NCBI GenBank assembly: GCA_002311975.1
Contig: DCAL01000058.1
Coordinates: 3,550 to 11,059 of the forward strand
From: Fidelibacterota bacterium UBA1134
Lineage (GTDB): Bacteria > Fidelibacterota > Marinisomatia > Marinisomatales > S15-B10
DNA: 7,510 nt
Direction: 5' to 3'
Shown: positions 1 through 6,015 of the stretch, piece after piece
Position numbering within the stretch: position 1 is the stretch's first letter
Layout: each line of letters begins with the position of its first letter
Notes under the pieces: generated by a model
Told to the model about the DNA's origin: nothing
The model's database searches: none
Seen by the model: the letters and a program-made list of their open reading frames with translations, nothing else
Position numbers and translations under genes: made by a program

Positions 1-1020
1 GCGCTCTTCCTTTTTCCGTGCGGCCTTCCCAACTTTGAAGAGGTGATTATCCAAATCAGGCTTGCTGAAATCAGTGACACTGGCCAGCAATCGACCGTCA
101 AGGAATAGCGAAGCCCGATGGTCTTGAACGCTCAGCGCGATCGAGTGTGCATTGTTGTCATCGAGATTAAGATCTTCGATCCGCATTTCTCGGCCAGGAA
201 TCTGATACGTGATTGCCTCTTTCCCGAAAGAGAGCTGCTTAGAACCACGCGTGAACCCAGAGAGAGGTGTGGACTTTATAAAGATATTACCACTTGTTCC
301 CTTGACCTGGGCTAACACGGTGAAATCCCCATCGCCCATATCAAGCTTACGCGCCTGTTCGCTGGTTGAAACGTAAAGTGCCTTCTCCTCGACGAACGGT
401 GGCGTAGGTTGGACGAACAGCAGACGGTTGAACGCAGCCGAATCAGACCAAACCGCATTAACCGTCGTGTTCGCGGCCGTCAGTGCGCGTTCGAACCACA
501 GTGGCTCAATGGTGAGCGTGGCGGCATCGTTGTCGAAGGCGTCCCCTGCGACTTGATCCGCGGGTAGCACATCCGCCGGGCGTGCATCGATACCGAAGAG
601 GTCTTGCACCGTGTAGTTATATTCGTGACGGGTGAGGCGGCGCGGGGGAAGGAACCCCGGGTCGCGCGGAATTCGGTCGACATCCACGTTTTCCAAGGTG
701 TGACTCAGCCACTTAATCAGACGCGCTCGGATGGATTCCGGAAGCGGGGGCTCCGTGTCGGGGGGCATCTTTTCCCGTGTGAGCATGTCGAGCACTTTGA
801 CGTAGGTGTTTCGATACTTCCATACGTCAAGGTCGTCACGCAGGTCCGAAAAATCCATGCCTGCCTTCGTGACCTCGCCGCCGTGGCATTGTTCGCAACG
901 CCGCCCTATGAGCCCCACGGCGCGCGCGGTGTCTTCGGACTGAGCATACGACGACGCCATTGCCATGAGGTAGGCAACTAAGGCTAAAGCCAGCGTCTTT
1001 ATAAAGGATCCTCTTCGCAT
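1..1020 (-). CDS. Exported haem-c / DUF1587 protein with LamG-like segment, 3' end missing
   Basis: An open frame of 340 codons runs from ATG at 1020 off the left edge, with no stop. Residues 1-26 form a signal peptide (MRRGSFIKTLALALVAYLMA, then ASSYA-Q). CEQCH at 42-46 is a c-type haem site, followed by the KMPPDTEPPLP stretch usual in these planctomycete-type cytochromes. Residues 127-160 (RRLTRHEYNYTVQDLFGID, then LPADQVAGDAFDN) match DUF1587. Residues ~200-340 look like a LamG/concanavalin fold (FTVLAQVKG, HSIALSVQDHRASLFLDGRLLASV). DUF1592, DUF1588 and DUF1585 would be expected beyond the edge. Such proteins are periplasmic; their exact reaction is not established. ATG at 1023 is also possible, but AAAGG lies 7 nt before 1020 and only 4 nt before 1023. 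The gene lies 74 nt downstream of the broken deacetylase on the same strand. The family call is firm, the function is not. Confidence 0.88.
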   Translation of the reverse strand, partial: MRRGSFIKTLALALVAYLMAMASSYAQSEDTARAVGLIGRRCEQCHGGEVTKAGMDFSDLRDDLDVWKYRNTYVKVLDMLTREKMPPDTEPPLPESIRARLIKWLSHTLENVDVDRIPRDPGFLPPRRLTRHEYNYTVQDLFGIDARPADVLPADQVAGDAFDNDAATLTIEPLWFERALTAANTTVNAVWSDSAAFNRLLFVQPTPPFVEEKALYVSTSEQARKLDMGDGDFTVLAQVKGTSGNIFIKSTPLSGFTRGSKQLSFGKEAITYQIPGREMRIEDLNLDDNNAHSIALSVQDHRASLFLDGRLLASVTDFSKPDLDNHLFKVGKAARKKEER

Positions 1021-1097
1021 CATCTTGCCTTTAACGACACTCTAACTTCCTGGTAAAGGTCAATTGTATAAAATCAATAGTCAAGGTTTATTTTCAG

Positions 1098-2069
1098 CTA
1101 CCGCAACTTTGTAAACTGCCCCATCATCTCTTTCCAATTTGTGAATAGTACTCCTTCTTTCTTGAGGAATTCCATCACTTCCGGATCGGAGAACATCTGT
1201 GCCTCACAGACGCGTTGCTGCCACGAGTTGGTGATCCGTTTCAGAGAGGGCGTCTCGATGGACGGGTGAAATATGATCTCCGTGATTCCCGGCTTCAGGG
1301 ATCAAACCAGTTCATAGAATTTCTCCTTTTTCTCAGCGTAAGTATCAGCCCCCAGCATGGAATGGAAATCGTCCAACTTCGGCAGACGATAGTTCAGCCC
1401 CAGTTCGATCATCCGTTCATCGATTGGATAGCCTTGATCCCGGAACCGCTCTACCACCTCTGGTGTAAACTCGATCGCCATGGCAGGAATTCCGTACTCT
1501 GTCGCCACCCTGAAGTAAGCCTCCGTGAAAGCAGCGCTGGCGTAAAGTGACCCCATGTGGGTATCCAAGTGACCGGGGCGGATTCCCCGTGTAATGGACC
1601 GCTCCACTTGTGCCCGGATCTCCTTCTCCACTTCCGCCGCCGATGCGTGCTCCACCACATCGATTACCTCGCGCCACAGATAGCCATCGGGATCGAGGAG
1701 TCCCGGCACATTTTGTGGATCCGCAACAGGTCCCCAGCGGTAGTGTTTCCATTCGCTGGTGAGTACCAGGTGGAGACCGACATCTTCTTCGGGGTTCTCC
1801 CGGTACCAAGCGGCAATCTCATCAAACCACGGGCACGGCACCATGGCTGAGGCCGACTGGATGAAATCTCCCGTGAGGTAACTCTTTGCCGCAACATTCG
1901 CTTCATAGCACATTCCGATGTCGTCGGCATGCAGGATCAATACGCGCTTTTCTTTTGGATAACCGAGTCTCTCACCCCATGTGGAGCCGGCTTCCGACCT
2001 CTCGGAGCTGCCTCCGTCGCACGCAATGAACAGCCCCAAAACGAGTATGCCAGCAAAGCTTCGCGCCAC
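1098..2069 (-). pseudogene. ChbG/YdjC-family carbohydrate deacetylase lipoprotein, interrupted by in-frame TGA
   Basis: The start is GTG at 2069, with AGAGGA 4 nt upstream. The N-terminus is a short hydrophobic segment ending LFIAC-DGG, so probably a lipoprotein (Cys17). The body is a ChbG/YdjC deacetylase, a family that removes acetyl groups from N-acetylated sugars using a divalent metal. It shows HADDIGMCYEAN (47-58), GLHLVLTSEW (98-107) and GHLDTHMGS (166-174). The frame meets TGA at 1302-1304 (codon 256). The next 67 codons, in the same frame to TAG at 1098-1100, are plainly the family's C-terminus: SLKPGITEIIFHPS, NSWQQRV, FSDPEVMEFLKKEGV. Nothing is deleted at the stop, so one substitution explains it (for example CGA to TGA). 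Termination there gives a 255-residue product lacking the conserved TEIIxHP histidine, so it is probably inactive unless read through. It lies 9 nt after the esterase and was likely translationally coupled to it. Confidence 0.87.
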
Positions 2070-2072
2070 GAT

Positions 2073-2078
2073 TCCTCT
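2073..2078 (-). promoter_or_regulatory. Ribosome binding site for GTG start at 2069
   Basis: AGAGGA begins directly after the TGA stop (2079-2081) of the upstream esterase and lies 4 nt before GTG 2069. This supports the GTG start and suggests reinitiation from the esterase. The two genes share one reading frame across the stop. Confidence 0.7.
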
Positions 2079-3062
2079 TCATTCAGCGTCAATCAAAAAT
2101 CGCCGGAAAAAATCGTCCATGTGATACTGGAAATATTCGTTCACAGATACCACGGCATCCATCATATGCACCCACCCCTTCAGTCGGTGATATTCATGCG
2201 GCACACCAACTTCCTCCAATTTAGCGGCAAGGAAATCGCCCTGCCGGATAGGAACAACCTTATCGCTCGTCCCGTGGAAGATCAGCGTAGGCGGATCGTC
2301 CGCTGTGACATGAGTGATGGGTGAGGCGGTGACGAACAGTTGAGGATCTTTGAGATACGATTTGCCCAGGAATTCCTGCACAGCCTCGCTCCGTTGCCCG
2401 ATCGGTGTTGTCAGATCGACAGGGCCGTAGATATCGACAACCGCTTGAATTGCACTGGACTCCGCCTCATTCTCGCCGCCGGCAGACTCCTCCCCTTCTT
2501 GCGAATAGGCGACCATGAGAGCAAGATGACTCCCGGCCGATCCGCCGATGAGGGCAATCCGCTCAGGATCGACCATCAGCCTCCCGGCGTTGGCCCTGAT
2601 CCACCTCACCGCCTCGCGGACATCAGTCATAGCCGCTGGGAATTGCGCCTCGTGGGAGAAACGATAGGAGACTGAAGCTGTCACATAGCCCCGCTCGGCG
2701 AAAGCGATAAGATAGACGAGATAATCTGACCGCTCCCCGTGGCGCCAACTGCCGCCATGAAGGAAGATCAGACAAGGTGCCGGCTTTAACTGTTCTCTGT
2801 TGCGATAGAGATCCAGAGCCAATTCTCGACCTCTGACTTTCCGGTACACAAGATTCTTCTGTTCAACTAAATGGGGCGGCACTTCCGGATCGAGATTGAC
2901 AATATCTTCCACGCCCACAAAAATAGCCAACTCCAAGAACCTGAAGCTGTAATACCCTCGCGGCGGTGCGGGACCGTCTCCAGCCATCAGGAGCGAAGCA
3001 TTGATCAAAATGAGAAAGAAGGCTTTTCTTGATCTGTTCGACACTTCATTTTTATCTGACAT
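2079..3062 (-). CDS. Exported alpha/beta-hydrolase esterase (BD-FAE / carboxylesterase-like)
   Basis: The frame is open from 3236 (385 codons), but the esterase body starts well inside it. Residues in this entry count from ATG 3236. The oxyanion motif is LHGGSW (HGG at 160-162), the nucleophile is Ser233 in GGSAGSHLA, the acid is Asp325 in HGTSDKVV, and the histidine is His357 in GWVHMMD, so the triad is complete. This fits the BD-FAE-like esterase family, which cleaves acyl esters; the true substrate is unknown. I place the start at ATG 3062 (residue 59), because a basic stretch plus AFFLILINASLLMAG then reads as a signal peptide and the first 30 codons look like a transporter. ATG 3086 and ATG 3236 remain possible, and none has a strong Shine-Dalgarno. 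The protein ends naturally (FFRRFLIDAE, TGA). It is first in a tight pair with the deacetylase, so deacylation of polysaccharide is a reasonable guess. Confidence 0.85.
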   Translation of the reverse strand: MSDKNEVSNRSRKAFFLILINASLLMAGDGPAPPRGYYSFRFLELAIFVGVEDIVNLDPEVPPHLVEQKNLVYRKVRGRELALDLYRNREQLKPAPCLIFLHGGSWRHGERSDYLVYLIAFAERGYVTASVSYRFSHEAQFPAAMTDVREAVRWIRANAGRLMVDPERIALIGGSAGSHLALMVAYSQEGEESAGGENEAESSAIQAVVDIYGPVDLTTPIGQRSEAVQEFLGKSYLKDPQLFVTASPITHVTADDPPTLIFHGTSDKVVPIRQGDFLAAKLEEVGVPHEYHRLKGWVHMMDAVVSVNEYFQYHMDDFFRRFLIDAE

Positions 3063-3150
3063 CAGGGAAGAATCTACCTTTTTCATCCATAGCGAGCACC
3101 TGTTGAACATCAGCCGCGAAACCGCCGCGGTACGTTCCGGGAAGATGCGC
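3052..3150 (-). pseudogene. Possible 3' remnant of an unidentified gene in a second frame
   Basis: In a frame different from the symporter/esterase frame, 32 codons from 3150 to TAA at 3052-3054 read AHLPGTYRGGFAADVQQV, then LAMDEKGRFFPDVR. The composition is protein-like. The TAA overlaps the proposed esterase start as ATGTCAGATAA, a typical coupled-gene overlap. Upstream of 3150 this frame stops looking like protein, just where the symporter fragment ends. This suggests a deletion that joined a symporter 5' end to the 3' end of another gene. I do not recognise the family, and a chance open frame is possible. Confidence 0.3.
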
Positions 3151-3236
3151 ATACGACGGCCGAGATAGGCGCCGAGAGATACGGTTCCGAAAAGGTAGAT
3201 AACGATTATGATGTAATCGATACGTCCTAGGACCAT
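3147..3236 (-). pseudogene. 5' remnant of a sodium:solute symporter (SSS) gene fused to the esterase frame
   Basis: The first ~30 codons from ATG 3236 read GRIDYIIIVIYLFGTVSLGA then YLGRRMR. This is the usual first transmembrane helix and following basic loop of sodium:solute symporters. A full family member has about 450-600 residues and 12-14 helices; here the similarity ends at about residue 30, with no later helix. The frame then runs on by chance into the esterase. The piece looks like the start of a deleted transporter gene. Identification rests on 30 residues, so it is likely but not certain. The alternative is an added membrane anchor on the esterase. Confidence 0.55.
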
Positions 3237-3503
3237 GGTGATGTGCGATCTATTTCAGAGAAAGTCAGGCTGCATCCAGAGGATGCCAGGCGTCGGGTAG
3301 CTATTGCTCATATGCTTTATCAAGAAACGATAAGATAATACCACATCACATGACAATAAGTCCAGCCCAAATTCCCCGTCTGTCGCTGAACCCGCTGTGC
3401 CAGGTCACTGACAACGATAGCAAACCATTGGAGAAGTGCGATTGTTCGAGATCTTTTTGGACAGCACTGAGCGTGAGAGTAGAAGGATGGTTGTCCCACA
3501 TCA
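3237..3503. other. Divergent intergenic region, no recognised gene or site
   Basis: This 267 bp separates the leftward esterase cluster from the rightward PHP gene and should hold both promoters. Short open frames on both strands overlap each other and show no family-like motif. Around 3300-3345 it is A+T-rich, with a weak TTATC/GATAA inverted repeat at 3317-3333. No convincing paired -35/-10 boxes or terminator stem were seen. Confidence 0.4.
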
Positions 3504-5018
3504 ATGAAGAGTGGAATTGGCGACGGAAAGATTAATTTCCTAAATTCATACCTCATTGTGAAGACCTACCGTCAACTTGTCCGGGATACTGCTGTGCATT
3601 CTCTCGTTATCCTGATCTTCATCCTTCCTCTCGGCTTTCACCAACCTCCCGCCATCATGGATGCCTTGACCGGAAAGGTTGCTGAAGGTTTCTCGATTCA
3701 CGTTTCTCCCATCCGAATACTGCTTGAGCCGCTGATTGGACCGCTCCTGTTCTACCTCAGGGCCGTTCGACCTATCGCTGAGTTTGCTTCCCTCTTTGTA
3801 TGGGCTACGGTTCTGGTGCTGGCATGGAATCTCTTTCAACGCCAGTCCGACGGAAACTCCCTCAGAAGAACCTTCTTCACGTGGTTCGTCCGTATTCCGC
3901 TGGCGTTTGGCCTCTGGACGGCGCTTCTTCTTCTGATCATCTTTGTCCCCCTCCCAAGCAACACCATTGTAAACCGTACAGCCGACCGCATACTGGTGAA
4001 CATCCACGCCCACAGCTACTTCAGTCACGACGGTCTCTTCTCGCAAGCACAGCAGATAGGGTGGCACAAACGGAACGGCTTTGATGCCTTCTTTATGACT
4101 GATCACAACCACCACTCGAAGACACTAGAACTCATCGAAAAACAGAATAGAGGCAAAGTTTCTCAGTCTCCCGCAGTTTTGTGCGGCGAGGAGTTTTCCG
4201 GCAGCAATCATATGTTGCTCCTGGGGCTGACGCACGATTTTGCGAGCAGGGGAATTGCCGAGACCCAGTTGATCGACTCCGTTCACGCCCAGGGCGGAGT
4301 AGTCATCGTGGCCCACTGGTTTGAGAGGAGACAGAATCCTATTGCTTACTATGTGAAGATGGGTACAGATGGGTTCGAGATTGAGAATCAGAACAACCGC
4401 GGATATGCCGACAGCCTCAGAATCGCCCTCGCCAGCGCGTGCCAGTCCAATGGACTTCTCATGATGGGATCATGCGACTATCACGGCTACGGTTCCGCCG
4501 CCTACACCTGGAATACCCTCACAATCCCGGAGTGGAAAACGCTCTCCCTTGGAGAAAAGAGGGATGCTGTGATGGAGATCCTGAGCTCGCGCAAGAGCGC
4601 CAAGACTCAGCTCCTTATCTACAGAGACCGGCGGAAAGATAGCCGGCAGCTCGTGGCCTTAAGTCCTCTTTTCACATGGGTAGACTACTTCCGGAGTTTG
4701 AGTCTCCTCCAAGTGGGTTCATGGCTTGGCTGGATTGGACTGGGACTTTGGATGAGAAAGATGAAAGCCATCATCTCTTTAAGGCGGTGGTTAAAGAAGA
4801 AACCGTACCGCCTCGAGAATTTGATTTCGTTCATATCCGGCAGCTGGATTCTTTTCATCGGATTGTTCAATCTATCCAGAGCATCAAGCCTCGAAGGGTT
4901 CAACGAGATTTTTCTCGAGTTTGGAATCACCTTCTCACTTCTTGGAGCCTTTTTTCTGCTGTATCCACTCGCACTTATGCTTGCCGTTCGGTACGGCAAA
5001 AGGTCATCAGATCCGTAA
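3504..5018 (+). CDS. Membrane-embedded PHP-domain metallo-hydrolase
   Basis: This is a 504-residue protein. Hydrophobic segments lie at about 34-46, 94-111 and 131-150 before a soluble domain. Further ones lie at about 403-417, 440-456 and 473-494 after it. Residues ~160-385 form a PHP (polymerase and histidinol phosphatase) metal-dependent hydrolase domain: HAHSYFSHDG (His168, His170, Asp176), FMTDHNHH (Asp200, His201), GEEFS (Glu229/230), His236, VVIVAHWFE (His271) and MGSCDYHG (Asp325, His327). All four PHP motifs are present, so a phosphoesterase-type activity is expected; the substrate is unknown. The start is uncertain: ATG 3504 has only AGAAGG about 17 nt upstream, and GTG 3558 is an alternative that keeps every membrane segment. 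The gene ends in TAA, 27 nt before the next gene on the same strand, so the two were probably co-transcribed. No lesion is visible. Confidence 0.85.
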   Translation: MKSGIGDGKINFLNSYLIVKTYRQLVRDTAVHSLVILIFILPLGFHQPPAIMDALTGKVAEGFSIHVSPIRILLEPLIGPLLFYLRAVRPIAEFASLFVWATVLVLAWNLFQRQSDGNSLRRTFFTWFVRIPLAFGLWTALLLLIIFVPLPSNTIVNRTADRILVNIHAHSYFSHDGLFSQAQQIGWHKRNGFDAFFMTDHNHHSKTLELIEKQNRGKVSQSPAVLCGEEFSGSNHMLLLGLTHDFASRGIAETQLIDSVHAQGGVVIVAHWFERRQNPIAYYVKMGTDGFEIENQNNRGYADSLRIALASACQSNGLLMMGSCDYHGYGSAAYTWNTLTIPEWKTLSLGEKRDAVMEILSSRKSAKTQLLIYRDRRKDSRQLVALSPLFTWVDYFRSLSLLQVGSWLGWIGLGLWMRKMKAIISLRRWLKKKPYRLENLISFISGSWILFIGLFNLSRASSLEGFNEIFLEFGITFSLLGAFFLLYPLALMLAVRYGKRSSDP

Positions 5019-5035
5019 CCGTTAACTATTCTCAT

Positions 5036-5040
5036 GGAGG
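5036..5040 (+). promoter_or_regulatory. Ribosome binding site deciding start at 5046
   Basis: GGAGG lies 5 nt before ATG 5046, which is ideal spacing. An in-frame ATG at 5034 overlaps this site and is therefore an unlikely start. Confidence 0.8.
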
Positions 5041-5045
5041 AAAAT

Positions 5046-5918
5046 ATGGAAAGCAACAAGTGGACAGTCCTTGAAAGAAACCGCTGTTCCAAAAGGAGGC
5101 GTCTGTTCCCGAGAACTTCTTTGTGCACCTTATTTATCATATTCTTCGGCACAGGAACTGCAATCGGTCAGACACAGAAAGTGGCCACGCACTATTCATT
5201 GGGTTCAGCCGAAGTCCCCGCCAAGGTACTAAAAAAGGCCCGAGCGAGAATCTGGAAGGGAAATGAGCGAGGCCCCGTAGAAGACCTCATGGTGTACGGG
5301 GAGGAACGGTCGGGCACCGTCTGACTTGGGAGTGACGAGGGAGCCGTGCGTTTTGACCGCAAAGCCGAACATCGCTGGGATCGCTGGCAGTACTCCCGCG
5401 GCCGCAGGTGGTTGCAAGACAACCAAGTCCAGAACATCTATATCCAAGAAAAAGGCGACGTTCGAGAGGTGTGGATTCGGACCAAAACGGGTATGTCACT
5501 CATCGAGTAGCGGCCCATGACGCTGGAAGAGAAGGCCGCACATTATGAAAAGATGATCGATGACAGACACCTTCGCCACGGCTTCGTCTCCAGCTGCAGG
5601 ATTCTTGCTCCCGGCAACATCTCAACGAGTCAGACCGCGGATACAGACAATGACGGTCTCTGGACGGCCATGTATCTGGCGGCGCAGGCATACCGCTACG
5701 CCGTAACCGGTTCGGAGGATGCGCTCCAGAAGGCACGCCGCTCCATGCGCGCCCTCGTGAGGCTAGAGGAAATTACCGGCATTCCCGGCTTCTTCGCCCG
5801 CTCGTTCAAGTCTGTAAATGAGCCGCCGCCGGGAGGCGGCGAATGGCACCCCACCCCTGATGGAAAGTGGCTCTGGAAAGGAGATACCAGTTCCGACGAG
5901 GCCGTGGATAAACAGTAA
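5046..5918 (+). pseudogene. Secreted beta-propeller / alpha-toroid protein gene with two in-frame stops and lost 3' part
   Basis: One frame runs from ATG 5046 to TAA 5916-5918, interrupted by TGA at 5322-5324 (codon 93) and TAG at 5508-5510 (codon 155). The N-terminus is a signal peptide (SLCTLFIIFFGTGTAIGQ). The reading GTV-stop-LGSDEGAVRFDRKA matches a propeller-type repeat (VWLGTxxGxxRF), so TGA most likely replaced TGG (Trp). The next parts are RWDRWQY, VWIRTKTGMSLIE-stop and RPMTLEEKAAHYEKM. After them come DNDGLWTAMYLAAQAYRYA, RLEEITGIPGFFARSF, GEWHPTPDGKWLWKGDTSSD. These are the hallmarks of large secreted propeller proteins with an alpha/alpha-toroid, glycoside-hydrolase-like C-terminal domain. 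Family likeness ends at about 5900, and five random codons lead to the stop. Most of the toroid domain is missing. It follows the PHP gene by 27 nt. The family name is from memory of similar proteins and is moderately sure; the broken state is clear. Confidence 0.8.
5886..5900. other. Breakpoint joining two opposite-strand truncated genes
   Basis: The plus-strand protein keeps its family sequence up to GDTSSDE (ending 5900). The minus-strand hydrolase keeps its own through HGLVGTG (down to about 5886). The two therefore overlap over about 15 bp that fit both genes, as expected for a junction made at short microhomology. Both genes lose their 3' parts here. Confidence 0.6.
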
Positions 5919-5981
5919 CGGCTCCCCTTCTCCCTGCATCTCGTAGAATACGTTGATCCCGCCAGCTTCCACTTTTGTCAT
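5886..5981 (-). pseudogene. Truncated 5' end of an alpha/beta hydrolase gene
   Basis: From ATG 5981, which has GGAGG 5 nt upstream, about 32 codons read MTKVEAGGINVFYEMQGEGE, then PLLFIHGLVGTG. This is the classic start of a 260-290 residue alpha/beta hydrolase, with the first beta strands and the oxyanion-loop HG. After about 5886 the frame enters the antisense of the propeller/toroid gene and no longer resembles a hydrolase. It runs on to a stop at 5763. The nucleophile elbow, acid and histidine are all absent, so the product cannot be a working enzyme. ATG 5984 is also possible but is only 2 nt from the binding site. The gene starts 34 nt after the M20 peptidase stop on the same strand, so it was probably the third gene of that operon. 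Confidence 0.75.
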
Positions 5982-5986
5982 CATAA

Positions 5987-5991
5987 CCTCC
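5987..5991 (-). promoter_or_regulatory. Ribosome binding site of the truncated hydrolase
   Basis: GGAGG on the minus strand lies 5 nt before ATG 5981 (2 nt before ATG 5984). A good site ahead of a 32-codon remnant shows that this was a genuine gene start before it was cut. Confidence 0.7.
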
Positions 5992-6015
5992 GGAACAGAT
6001 TCTCAAGCTTGCACG

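Noticed and set aside
480..683. 67-codon minus-strand open frame
   Set aside because: It overlaps the DUF1587 coding sequence in another frame of the same strand. The DUF1587 frame is continuous across it, so no frameshift needs to be assumed.
604..981. 125-codon plus-strand open frame
   Set aside because: It is antisense to the DUF1587/haem-c gene, whose motifs are unmistakable on the minus strand. The plus-strand translation shows no family features.
1024..1097. sigma-70 promoter (TTGACT, TATACAAT) before the haem-c gene
   Set aside because: The boxes are present in an A+T-rich stretch, but their spacing (about 9-10 nt) does not fit a promoter, and no other pairing was convincing.
3320..3556. 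78-codon minus-strand and 61-codon plus-strand frames in the divergent intergenic region
   Set aside because: They overlap each other, and neither has a good ribosome site or recognisable motif.
3546..4115. 189-codon minus-strand open frame under the PHP gene
   Set aside because: It is a highly charged, low-information translation antisense to membrane helices and PHP motifs. It is a typical shadow frame.
1302..5510. Stop-codon reassignment or selenocysteine (TGA read as an amino acid) to explain the internal stops
   Set aside because: The esterase ends naturally in TGA at 2079-2081 with a family-like C-terminus, a TAG is also among the internal stops, and the residues expected at the TGA sites differ (Trp in one, probably Arg or similar in the other). 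I saw no SECIS-like element evident by eye, and neither family is known to use Sec.
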